A DNA stretch of 64,000 nt from Amoebophrya sp. A120 (taxonomy: Eukaryota; Sar; Dinophyceae; Syndiniales; Amoebophryaceae): NCBI GenBank assembly GCA_905178155.1, contig CAJINV010000001.1, positions 14,219,265-14,283,264 of the forward strand. The letters are read 5' to 3'. The position numbers and the translations under genes were made by a program. Below, one piece after another: positions 1 to 10,762 of this stretch. The notes beneath the pieces were generated by a model. The model saw only the letters and a program-made list of their open reading frames with translations, did not search any database and was not told the DNA's origin. Every line of letters starts with the position of its first letter. Position 1 is the stretch's first letter.

Positions 1-51
1 ATCTTCAGCACGCAACTTTCTGCCGCTGTTCCTGGCTCTCGTGCTGAAGAT
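1..51. repeat. Hairpin-forming inverted repeat
   Basis: ATCTTCAGCAC at 1-11 is the exact reverse complement of GTGCTGAAGAT at 41-51, separated by 29 nt. It lies in the unresolved 3' part of the CC2D2A gene and may be the tip of another small intronic element cut by the window edge. Confidence 0.7.
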
Positions 52-3000
52 TAGTGATAGATCATACACACCACGAACATGAGCGTTACACCAGCATTCT
101 CCTTGCTGCAGGAATCAAGGTTGAGTGACCCAAGCCAGGAAAAAGGACGACAGATTACAGAAGTAATTTGAATTTCTGCGAGATCACACAACACAAGGAA
201 ACTGTGAAAAATTATTTTTTCAATCTTTTCATCAAGCAACGAGCGACTCTTGAAACATCAAGGGTGGGCAACATAGATAGTTAGTACTACTAGAAGAATA
301 ACGAAGCACGTGAGTTGTACATTCTGCCCGGTGTCGCAGCGTGTTGTACCAAACATTTTCCGCGGAGAAGACGACATTTACTTTCTGAATCGGGCAGGTG
401 AGGGCGTACGGTGATGGTCCCGCTATGGCAGATCCAGTAAATCGACCTGAGATGATAGGCAGCACAGGATTTCAAAAATTTTCGGAATATGACAAGGTTT
501 CTTGTTATTAATTTGGTTATTTCGCATTGGATTCAGACTGTTCCAACTCACTGTCACAGCGTCCTTGATCATGAATGAAATATCTTTTTCAATACCCTTC
601 TTCGCGGCTTCGTGTCGCTCGCGTAGGCGTTTTATGATAGTGGACAGTCCCCCTCGCCCAACTATTTTTCCGCACACATAAACGCAAAACTTCCAGCATT
701 TTTCTAGCGCTTTTCAGCAATACGACCTTGCGTGAGAGGAAATCGCATTTACAAGACTTCGCACAGTACTGTGATCCACACCAATGTCGTGCTTTGGTCT
801 GTCAACACATAAGGTTGATCTACGTGTCCTCTGATGTTGTCTCTGTTGCTCGCTCTTGGCCTTGCGCCGTATTAAACTCTACCCATTAAATATTCGAGGG
901 GATGAAGCTGAAGCAAGGGTGGGTGGAGTAGAGATGTCCACCTTGATACGCTTTACGCACCCCGTGATCGCCCCTACCGGTCCTGCTTGGTCTGGGTCGG
1001 CAGGTACGGCATTGTAGTAGGTCTCGCCCCGGCGCGGCACAAAGTAGCAACGGTTGGTGATTGGGTCCCAGAACTCGGTGTTGCCGCTCAACTGGTCCTG
1101 GCGCATCACATACATGCCGTCCCCGTCAGGAATCGCATCCACTGCCACACAAAAGCTTTTTACTTGGTGCCCAGGGTCCACCTGAAGGTTGTGTGATAGA
1201 AGGCGCGCTGTAGGAGATGTTCTTGCAACTTCTTACGATTCCACCACGTCGGTGAACCAATTGCAACGCGACATTCATCGAGAACAGAACAGCAAACTTT
1301 TTGACAAAACAGTGAGCAAAAACAGGAAAACCATTTTGAAAACGTCGAACAAGAAAATCCCTCCTATTAATACTTCCCCCCGCTTCGCGTCGATGTAGTT
1401 GAAGTAGTTGCACAAGAGTATGGCGTGCTCCTCGTAGTCCCCACACGAGATGTCCAGAAAAGTTTTGGAGGTGCACCAGAGATCCACAGCCCGGCCTTCG
1501 AACATCTGCCCGTCCGTCATGAAAGTGATCAGGGAGACGAAGCGAGCGCATTTTTCGATGGCAAAGGGGTCCATCATGTCTGCCACGATGTCCTCGGGTG
1601 GCGCTTGGGGCGTGATGAACCGCGTCACCAGCCGCGACCGGCCCTCGATGTCCGTGCCGAGAGCTTGGGCCAGGTTCTCCTTCACGATGCGATCGGAGCC
1701 TAGGGATGCCATCCACTGGTGCACGTGGTTCAATATGGCTCGGGATTCTTTTCCGGGAATGATCGGCGCATTGCCGCTCTCGGGCTCCGTCAGCACGCGG
1801 TCGAGCGTCACACTGGCAAACAGGAGCATGGGCTCCTCATTCTCTTCGCCTGTTTTTTTTTTAGTTTTTACATTGACGGCGCTAGCGCTTCCTCGTGAGC
1901 ATTGCGCTCGTGAATGACGTTATCCACGAGCGTATACTTACAGAAATATTTATAGTATCTTATCTGTTTGCTTATGCTTCGACTTTCCATGCGTCAATCC
2001 TTTATCTGCAGTTTGTCCCAGCAGAACGTTCTCCAGTGGGTTTGCGGCGTAATGTCAAAATAGGATTTTTCAATGAACCACAACCAAAGTAAGTAATGCA
2101 TAAGCATCAAATAAAGCGTATGATAAACCTTGGGTTGGATCTGGTGGCATTCCTTGTGCCATGCGCTGCTGTGCGGCAGCAGAGGGCGGTTTCTGGTAGC
2201 CGATGATTCCTACCGGCGCGTCGACGCGAAAGCGACCTTCTATTTTGCAGTTGTTTGCCAACACCGTGGGCCAAGGGAGCGCAAACGTCCCCAAATAGCG
2301 CCTCTCTCGCTTGGTGATGACCGCACCGCCCTGATTGCCATAGTTGTTGCTCGACCCGCTCATGGACAGGCTCGCCGTGCCCCCCGCTCCGGTTTGTATG
2401 CTGATCTTATTCCCTGAAAATTAAGCATCCATCCCCATCCACTTTTGCATGACAAACACAGACAAGACTTTTTTGCATGACAAATTGGATGGAGATGGTT
2501 ATTTAATTTTCAGGGAATAGATCTCCGTCTCGTCGAAAACGTTGAAATGCAGGGCGTTCGTGAACGCGTTGAGGGCGTCACCGGACAAAGATACGTTTGG
2601 GTTGAGCCCACTGGCCAGCGGGAAGACGCGGTGCTGGTTGATGTCTGGGTTCAAGCCCGGTATGCGGTACCCGGTGTCTGTTTTCAGCTCCATTTTGTCC
2701 ATGTTTTCGAAGGCAAGTTCCACGACGACCTCGGACACCGTGAGGCCCCTCTGGTTGCGCTCCAGCGCGGAGGGTATCCTCAGCGGCACGTTGTACAGCT
2801 TGGCCACGTTGATGTGGATGCCCGCGCGCTTGGAGCTGGGGTCGTGCAGCCGCTGCTGCATGGCCGGCTTCAGCGGACGCCGCGGCTTCAGGAGCGAGCT
2901 CAGTTTCTGCCACAGTGCGGCCCAGTCGATCTCCTCAGCGTCCTGCCCGTATTCGCGAACGACCGTTTTCACGGAGTACTTCCGCTTTACCGAAGACACC

Positions 3001-6000
3001 ATGCGAGTTCGCGCTTGGATCGCGGCGATGAAATCCTCTACCGCGGTCTCTTCCGCCTCGTCCTGCGAAGGCGGCTCCGCCGCCTGGGTTGTTCCGAAGG
3101 GGTCCGCAGGCGGAGCATCGCCTGTGGTTGGATAGTTCGCAACGAATTCTTAAGCGTCGGTGGCGGAAAGATAAGATCTAGTAATAAGTCGAAGTGCGCT
3201 CCTTGTATAATGTAGTTGTCCTGCTACTTAAGGTCAGATCAAAAAAGATAAACTGCAATATTTTTCAACATCTTCTGCAAAAGTCGTACTTTTCCTCGGT
3301 GTCAAGTCTTTGGGCTTGGGCGGGAGTTTGACTGCGACCGCCGTGCCGTCCTGCGCCGTGCTTGTGTCCTCGCCCGTGAGAATAGCGCGCGCGTTCGCGG
3401 AGATCTGTTGCATGCGCACCTCCTTGTCTGTGGCGGCAATCTGCTCCCCGCCCGCCGAGTGCTTCTGGGCCCGGAAGGCCAACTTGTGAAACCGGCGAGA
3501 CTGCTTCACGTTGCCCCAGTTGACGAATTTCAGGTTGCAATACAGCGACTTCAATGCCGGGTCAAAAGCGGTGGCTTCGGATTTGTGCAGCAACACGTCA
3601 AGCTCGTCGCGGCTTTGCTGTACCATGGGGTGGATCATACCGAAAAGCGCACCCATACGCATACCAGATAAAGACTGAATTTGCATATCCTTATCCATAT
3701 GCTGCGTTCATGGCGTAGTTGTGAAGATGCTGATCCGCAACAGGCAGAAAACAAGCCTGTCATGCGGATTGGAGATTGTATTTGTATTTGTAACTCCCGG
3801 ATGAAAGGGTACTTACAACTGGAGACACCGTTCGAATATTTGTGAAGCAGAAGAACAGACAAGAGCACCAGCATTTTTGTTTTAGTCTTGTCTTGTACGT
3901 GAAAAACTGCCCAAAAAATCTACTATGGGCGTTCTTTTTTGTAGGATAGGGTGGTTTGGATCGAACCGGAGGTCCTCGAGAAGTTGCTGCGTTCGCGAGA
4001 CCAGCAGACTGGAACCTCCGCCGCCAAATGCATCCGCGTTTTGAGAGTCTGTAGTTTTCATGCCTCGTTGGCGGGCAAAAGAACCAAGCGACAATTCAAG
4101 GTTGGGTGCACACCCAACTGCACACGACTCAGGAGATATTACAAAGCCTGCATCATGAAAAAATGGGTCCTTGGAGGAAAGGAAGTTAGTAAAAAATACT
4201 TACTCCGAGGGTCCTTGCCGCCTTGTTTGGAAAACCGCGAAAAAAAGGGCAAGTGGGTTCCTTCTTCAAACGCGCGGTGCAGACTTTCCATGGCCGTCGA
4301 ATCTGCCAGGGGCTGTGGCGGCAAGGCCCCGTCCTTCATCTGGTTGAGCGGCACGGGCCAGAACGTGCGCACCTTTATTACGCCGGTGGTGGTGCTTGTG
4401 TCCTCCATGGCAGACTGCAGTTCCTGCCTGGTTTGCGATTCCCGCTGGTGCGAGCGCGGGGTGCTTGCCGAGGTCCCCTCGACGTAGGTCTGGGTGGAAG
4501 TCGAGGAACGGGTCCCGGCGGCCGTAATCGCGCCGTCGGAGCCAAAAACCAGCTTCTGCCGAATGATCGGAGTGTGCGTCACCCGGGTGCCTTCCGCCGC
4601 TGGAATGGCGATCTGCACGCCACCAATTTTCGTCCACTTCCGTATTCTACCATGCGAGAAGATTCCCAGCGCGCGGGGCACTCCGACCCACACTTGCAGC
4701 TCGATGGTGCGCGGCATCGTGTGCACGCACAGATCAAACGTGTAGGGGCAGGCGGCGCGGGCGAGATCTGCGACCGCCCCGAGGTCCTGGTCTAAGATGT
4801 TACCTGGAATGAAGTGAGCGGAATCAATGGATACCTACGATGCTGCGAGGTGCGACGAATCTAAATAGCCCATTATTTCGCGGAGAGTTGCGTGCAACAT
4901 CGTGATCCATCATGATCTTGATCATCATGGAGGATGTACGTCGCGCAATATCCAAACTTCATCTGCGCTGTTTTTTGTAGATAAGTACTAAGGTTCGCGC
5001 TGGTGCTCCAGGAGTCCCACTGCACTGGCATCGCGCCGGATGTCCCGACTTGCTCTCCGTTGACCACTATCCTGTGCAAAAGTACCGCACTCGTTGTAAT
5101 TACAGTCATATATCAACATCATGCAAATGCATCGCAGATCTACCTTTCTATAAGATGTAGCATGATCATTGTGCTTTTGCTTTTGTGCTTGTGAAAATTT
5201 GTAAAAATGCAGCCATGATGTATAACTACTGCGATGCCGAAACTTTTGCACTGCATAACCACGCATGTGATCTCGACCTTCAGTACCCCACTTTGCAGCC
5301 GGCGTCGACGCTCGAACTCCTGCAGGGAGATCGGGCGGAGCTCGTCCATGTTTGTGACGCGTTCTCTCCTCCAGGAGAGCTCAAAGCGGTACGTGTCCGC
5401 CCCGGGCGGACGCCAGTTCGTTGCGTACCACTCGCGGAGCTGCTGTTCCGCCTGGCTCGGGTCAAATGGCTGCTGCTCCTGCTGCGCGAGGAATTCCAGC
5501 TCTTCGAGCTCCGCCTGCAGGTACTGCTCCACGCGTTTCTGGTCCTCTATGGGGCTCTCAAGCGTTACGTTGAGTGCTGTTGCATGTTGCTTTGTCACGC
5601 ATCAAAGTCTACCTCTACTTCGCGTGACAAGTCATTTAAGTACTTCTCTGTAACGCAAGAGGACGCACAGCAACCTTCCACCCTTCACTGTAGTTGCTAT
5701 TCCGGTGTAACAAACTCACGTAACAGGAACAGTCAACGTAACGCTTGAGTAGACTCCCATATCCTCCTCCGCATTGTGCGAAACCACCTGCGCTTCCAAC
5801 TTCACGGGCGTGCTGACAAAATTCTGCGTTTTGCGCAACGTGCGCAGCTGTTGCCACGTTTTGTACAGTGCGTCAGACACCGCGCTGCGTTCTCGTTTTA
5901 TGCATGGAGCAGATGTCTGTCTGGAAAGTCCAAGTTGTATATGCAAGTGAATTCAGTGAATGACAATGATAACAGCACTGCAAGATTAGCGATACACAGG

Positions 6001-9000
6001 CAAACCTGTCGACAGTTTTTTTATGAAGGGCCGTGAGTTAGTCCCACCGATTCCGCGTGGTCAGCTCCGTGTTTGCATGATCACAGGCAAGAGGACTTCG
6101 CGAGCCTATGGCTCAAATAGTCATATTAGACATAGGCATAGCTCAGACCGCTCATTAATATGTCAGACAAGCTCAACCTCAAGCATGCGACGTGTTGCAA
6201 TCTTCTACAGCCAGACATCTTTGCAATGCATACGCTCCACCTCCGTGCGAATGCTGCGAAATTTTTTCCTTTCCTGTACGTGCAATGCCCACCGGCGCTC
6301 CAGCGCATCCTTTTTCTTCAGCTCCGCGTCGTCCGCGGCGTCGCCTGGTCCGAGCGCATTGGATTGAGGCTGTTGCGCCTGTGCCTGTTTCAGGCTTTCC
6401 AGTAAAGTTTTGCCGTACGCCATCCAGGAAAAAAAAAACGCTACAGTAGTTCATCATACATCGTCGCTCAACAACACTTCTCGACGGCAACACAAGTCTG
6501 CCCTGCAGGACAAAAAAGCTTGTGCTTAAAGATTGATAGTGTGGAGATCTCAACAAGTGAAAACACGCACGAGACGAGACTTCGACGCTGTATTTCGGTC
6601 ATCATGGCAGAAGTTGCACTAGCACCACCTGTTGCCAACGTTTAACTAAGTGTACTAGAAGTACGACGCTAGTAGCTCCTGCACATTTTTCTTGCGATAA
6701 AGGCCACTAAGGCGTCGAACCGGCCGTCGAGAATCTCTATCGGATCTCCTTCTTCGCGGCGGCGGTACTCGTCGTATTGGTACAGGAGTCGTGCGGTGAG
6801 CCGGTCCTCCTCGGAATACAAGGTCGTCAGGATCTCCTTCGCGTTCTTCTCGCGAATGCCCAAGCCGTGCTGAAAAGAGGTAAAGGTGACCGTTTCCAAG
6901 CAGATCTTCAACGAGTACATGTGGTCGGCTTTCAACTGCATCCTTTCCGCCCGGAAGTTGTTCATCCGCTTGAACAGGGACCGCTCGTGTGAGTTCAGAA
7001 ACACTGGCATGGTTTGCCTGCTGGAAACCACTATGGATTGCAAAAATGTCTGGGTCTGGAAAGTTGGAACGTGTAATGCTGGTCTTGCATTCCTGTGAAA
7101 TCTGTATTGCATGACCAAAAACAGTGGTGGCCCCTTATTTCATACAAAAATGCAGTTTCTCATGTGGAGTTCGTATGAGAAGGCGTGCTGCAATCTTGTC
7201 ATGTTTTCCTGCATAAGGAAGTGACTTCCTCTTGCACATTTTAGCATCACAAGTTTCTAGACCCAGACATTTTTGCATTTGATAACCACCTCAAAGTCGC
7301 AAAACTGAATCAGCTGCTCCAGCTCCGCGTAGTACTGCTGCCAGGTGGGCAGCGTGCCACGCTATGGGCTGCAAGTATGTCTGGGTCGTCTCCCGGAGGA
7401 GGAGGAGCGCCAGCCTGTGTAATATCATACCCTTGCAACGCGTTGTAAGTGAAGCCAAACTCTGCTGTGCATGGAGCGGATCAGCGTCAGCACCTACATA
7501 GATTGGCATCCAAAAGCGTCACCCTTGTTCCTGTCATGCAGCTATTTTCTTTGGTAGTTAGTGGAGTTCTTTCCTCATGGAGACACTGTCTAGCGCTACA
7601 AGTTTCCTTCATCCCGGCCCAAACTTAGTTGCAGTGGATACGCGCTTGCGGGCAACGATTTTTTGGTACATGTCTTCCAGCGCGTTTCCGGATTGGGGCT
7701 GCGTCGCTCCTGGAAAAAATAGAGACTTTCATCTTCAGGTGATTTGATGATCCGCAATGGAGGCAAGAACTGTAAAGAAGTGCTCGTCCTTCCAAATGCA
7801 AAGTCATTGCTCTTGGTGCAACCACATCAGATGTAAAAATGAACGAAAATACGACTACAAAAGATTCTTGACAGCCGGAGTTGTCTGATACCATAAGCCT
7901 GCTGCTGTCTCGCAATGACGATCGGTCCTGCGCTACTGTCGCCTCCTACTTGTGGAAACTCGGATATTTGCTGGCACTTTTTGGCCAGGGCGATTTTCTC
8001 GCGCATTAGCTGCAGCAAGAGGCGCCAGTAGTTCCACGGTTCGTGCTCCCGCAAGTTCGCTCGACTGCGAAAGAGTCCGTCGTCTGCATTCAACAGTGCG
8101 CGGACAAAGTGGTCGTAGTGCCAGTCTTCGTGCAACACCAGCGGATTTGTCGTGAAGGCGTGGTGGTGCAGCGCAAGCCAGCGCACTATCCACAGTAAAC
8201 GCGGCGTACAGGTACAGTTGGGATGAACCATGCACAACAATTAAACTTTCAGACCATCAAAACCATACTCGCATGGGAATCATTGTAAGAATTCATCTGG
8301 CGCTCCTGACTAAGACTACGTAGTAGGTTTTGGACGAGTGGCAGTCAGTGGCAAAAACATCACATTCACAGTTCTAATTTTGTATCGTCATGCATGTTGT
8401 AGCTGTACTCACCTGTACGCGCAAGGAGCGCACGCATGGGAATGGGAAATTTGTATTCCATACGTGAGAGGAAGCCTTCGCTGCCTGCCAGGGCGCGGAC
8501 GCGGAGCAGAAAAGGATGCAGGGGTATCATGGACATAACTTGCTCTTCGTTTTTGGTAATCGGACTTTGCTCCAGTGTTGGATTGCGACATCTCGTAACC
8601 ACGGTTCGGTCCCCACCGGCACTGCGCGTCGCCTTCTTCGCGCCTCCGACGCGAGAGAACATCCCCGCTCCAGGGTACGGCGCAGAGGAATTGCGACCCC
8701 CATTTCGTGGAGGTGGATACGAGGCTGACATGGCAGTGTCGCCATTTGGATTGTTGTTCCCCTGTCCACCGTCCATGGTTCCGAGGCCCGGCAATTGCTG
8801 CGTTGAGCGCGGGTCTTCTTCCTTCTTGCTGGATCGCGTTACGCGGCTCACGAGACCCCCTAGGGCGGCTTTCGTGCTGTTCTGTGGTGAAATTTTGAAA
8901 CGCAGAAATTTTATTTTGGTTTTACCCTTCACCCATTGACCTCGCACATTAAGTGTACAAATATTAACGCTGAAATTGTGAGGCATGCACGAGATGATAG

Positions 9001-9801
9001 TGGATCAAACCGAAAATGTGATGGTATCCACCAGCGCAGCATGTTTATTACTGCAAGATCAGCCGCTTTTGATCCAGTGGTCTGCTGGTTGTCACCTCCA
9101 CCAGGTGGATTGTTTCCCGCGCCGAAAGCCGGTGTCTGACCCCCTTGCTGCATGCCGAACCCCCCGGGGGGGCCGGTACCGGACCCACCGAGGTTCATCC
9201 GTGGACTGGGCTGCGTGGCGGTGCTGCCAAATCCGGCTCCAGGTCCACCGAACCCGGGCGTGCTCCCCGCGAAGGAGGGTGGTATCAAAACGAAGAAAAT
9301 AAATCTCCCTTAACTTTCCTCACATTTTCTACTTCGTTCTAGTGCTGGGCATAAAATAATCAGAATTTTGCGACGCCCTCGAGATTGGCGTACACAAATC
9401 AAAATAGAAATTAGCAATTGGCTGCACCATTGAGGGATCGCAGAACTGCGCTTCTATTGATTGTGCACCAGTAATTGCTGCATACGCATCGAGAAGTTTG
9501 ACAAATCCAATATCCATGGTGGGTTTGAAAGACGTACCATTACAGATGGCCTTCAGAATGCTGCCTGCAGCTCTTGGTTTCCATATACTTATGTGCAAGA
9601 CAAGGCCGATCATTTGTGGCCACAACAAGGAAGTCGGCATGGCAAAGTTTCCCTTGGAGGATGGAGTGGGGAGATTATCTTCCTCATAATAGGCTGCTGC
9701 CCTCCGCCAAACGTGGCGGTCGAGGAGGAGGACCCCCCATACTGAAACTGGCTGGAGTTGTTATACATGACACGGCGGGGTAGAAGACGGGCAGAAGCCA
9801 C
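1..9801 (-). CDS. CC2D2A: CC2D2A-like ciliary transition-zone protein (3' end outside window)
   Basis: CC2D2A is a C2-domain scaffold of the MKS/transition-zone complex at the base of cilia. Segments in coding order match the family: an N-terminal Gly/Pro/Ser-rich region; a C2-like segment (VNGEQVGTSG, then TIELQVWVGVP near 4700); INVAKLYNVPLR near 2800; RRYLGTF near 2310; VTRFITPQAPP near 1640; LWCTSKTFLDIS and GDYEEHAILLCNYF near 1420-1500; FWDPITNRCY near 1070; CPIQKVNVVFSAENVWYN near 330-390. The last four correspond to the transglutaminase-like C-terminal region. Exons by frame: 9801-9692, 9282-9052, 8881-8413, ~8204-7892, 7709-7641, 7362-7285, 7031-~6695, ~6418-6233, 5898-5762, 5547-5258, 5067-~4990, ~4800-4203, unresolved pieces 4100-3265, 3121-2520, 2407-2129, 1849-1374, 1181-~960, ~430-320. 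Seven introns are introners; 8882-9051, 7710-7891, 2128-1850 and 1373-1182 are GT-AG. ATG at 9768 is an alternative start. Exons between 3100 and 4200 and left of 320 are uncertain. Confidence 0.88.
2408..2519 (-). mobile_element. Introner-like intron, short family, in CC2D2A
   Basis: 112 bp with TIR TATTCCCTGAAAATTAA at both ends and 5-bp direct repeat gatct (2403-2407, 2520-2524). Removal joins DETEI to SIQTG in frame. No GT-AG pair exists at any position across the repeat. The interior is related to the element at 39380-39499. Confidence 0.9.
5068..5257 (-). mobile_element. Introner-like intron in CC2D2A
   Basis: 190 bp. The + strand left end TATCCTGTGCAAAAGTACCG is mirrored by GAAACTTTTGCACTGCATA at the right. 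Direct repeat accac at 5063-5067 and 5258-5262. Removal gives EITCVVNGEQVG, a C2-type beta-strand run, in frame. Confidence 0.9.
5548..5761 (-). mobile_element. Introner-like intron in CC2D2A
   Basis: 214 bp. TIRs share CTCAAGCGTTACGTTGA after a TATGGG start. Perfect direct repeat tcctc at 5543-5547 and 5762-5766. Removal joins SHNAE to DQKRVEQYL in frame. Confidence 0.9.
5899..6232 (-). mobile_element. Introner-like intron in CC2D2A
   Basis: 334 bp. The ends TATGCATGGAGCAGATGTCT and (inverted) TATGCATTGCAAAGATGTCT belong to the ATGTCTGG family. The flanking duplication is degenerate (cgttt / cgctc). Removal joins RTEVER to ERSAVSDALY in frame. Confidence 0.8.
7032..7284 (-). mobile_element. 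Introner-like intron in CC2D2A
   Basis: 253 bp. TIR core GCAAAAATGTCTGGGTCTGG is inverted at the far end with one mismatch. Direct repeat aaccac at 7026-7031 and 7285-7290. Removal joins FCDFEVV to SSRQTMPVFL in frame; reading through it gives a stop. Confidence 0.9.
7363..7640 (-). mobile_element. Introner-like intron in CC2D2A
   Basis: 278 bp. Ends TATGGGCTGCAAGTATGTCT and (inverted) TATCCACTGCAACTAAGTTT are diverged members of the same family. Flanks are cacgc / cgcgc. Removal joins VARKR to GTLPTWQQYY in frame. Confidence 0.8.
9283..9691 (-). mobile_element. Introner-like intron in the N-terminal region of CC2D2A
   Basis: 409 bp, the longest in the set. It starts TATCAAAACGAAGAAAAT on the + strand and ends in the rough inverse of that, with a shared ATCTCCC block. 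The duplication is weak (CAGCC / CCACC on the coding strand). Removal keeps the Gly/Pro-rich frame open (GGGQQP to SFAGSTPGFG). Confidence 0.65.
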
Positions 9802-10762
9802 GGCCTAGTCAAGCCTTCGGAGGCAAAGTAGAACGAACCGAATGAAGCCGAAGCTCCGAGCGCAGGAGCAGGACCATCTTGCGTTCACAAACTTCTGTAG
9901 TACTGCACTTAACTAATGACGGAGTAGAGTTGTTAGAGTGCTGCCAGCAGCTGCCTGCAAGACGTATGAATCATAAGAGGTTGTTGATGTAGTTCATCTG
10001 GACTGTTGTATCGGTATGGACACACACGCCTTGGCTTTTTTTCTTTGTAAGTTATACAGTCATTCGCATTCCCTCGACTACAAGTCGCGCATCTTGCTGC
10101 GCTCCGCTCTCAACGTAGTTTTCATCTAGATACTCATACACTCATCCGGCGTGGTGACCTTTAGCTTCAAGAAAGATACACTCACACAACTCCAACCGGA
10201 TTTCATGTACACTACCTACGATGATCCCGTCAGCGTTGCCGGAGTGACTTTTCTCCTGGAACAGGTGGCAGCGCTGACACCAAGGGCGCGCCCATGCTTT
10301 GATCTCGACAACTCCACGTGTGTGCCTTCGTGCTGTCGCTATTGGGTTATGGTGCCTTTCCATTTATTTGCTTCGAAGATGAAACTTTTTGATTTTGTGC
10401 CGCGATAGTTCGCTCTCCAACAACGGACCACATTTTATTGATATGTTTCCAAAAAAATTCTACATCAAAAACATTATTTGTAAAGAAGCAGCCACGTCGT
10501 CGAACAAGTGGTCTTGAAGAGCACACTCGTCAAGCACACCTCTTTTTCATATCTTACAAAAAATAATCATGCTATCTAACTCAAATAGCCTGCAGCGTTC
10601 TTTGCATTTATGGAAATTGCGTTTGTTCGTGTACTTAGTGGAGCGATCTGCCTAGGAAAGGAACCACGCAGTCTAGCAGCAAGCAGGATTTTTGGGATGA
10701 AAAAAAATTGGAACCACGTATATCGTAAGTAGATGTTGTTATCGATTCGGATATATTGCACC
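9802..10762. other. Intergenic gap, CC2D2A upstream side
   Basis: No gene supported. A + strand ORF at 10151-10408 (85 codons) and a minus ORF at 10142-10363 have no recognisable motif or splice context. The stretch probably holds the CC2D2A 5' flank and the 3' flank of the next gene. Confidence 0.5.

Noticed and set aside
423-677. Minus ORF of 84 codons inside the 3' part of CC2D2A
   Set aside because: It resembles a helical CC2D2A segment at first sight, but the order would be wrong: the conserved CPIQKV...VWYN exon at 320-430 must come first. It is probably intronic.
430-952. Candidate introner near the 3' end of CC2D2A
   Set aside because: TATCAAGG and CCATA tips allow an in-frame join, but no inverted repeat or clean duplication is present.
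10151-10408. Plus-strand ORF of 85 codons
   Set aside because: No recognisable motif, no splice context, and an equally long minus ORF overlaps it.
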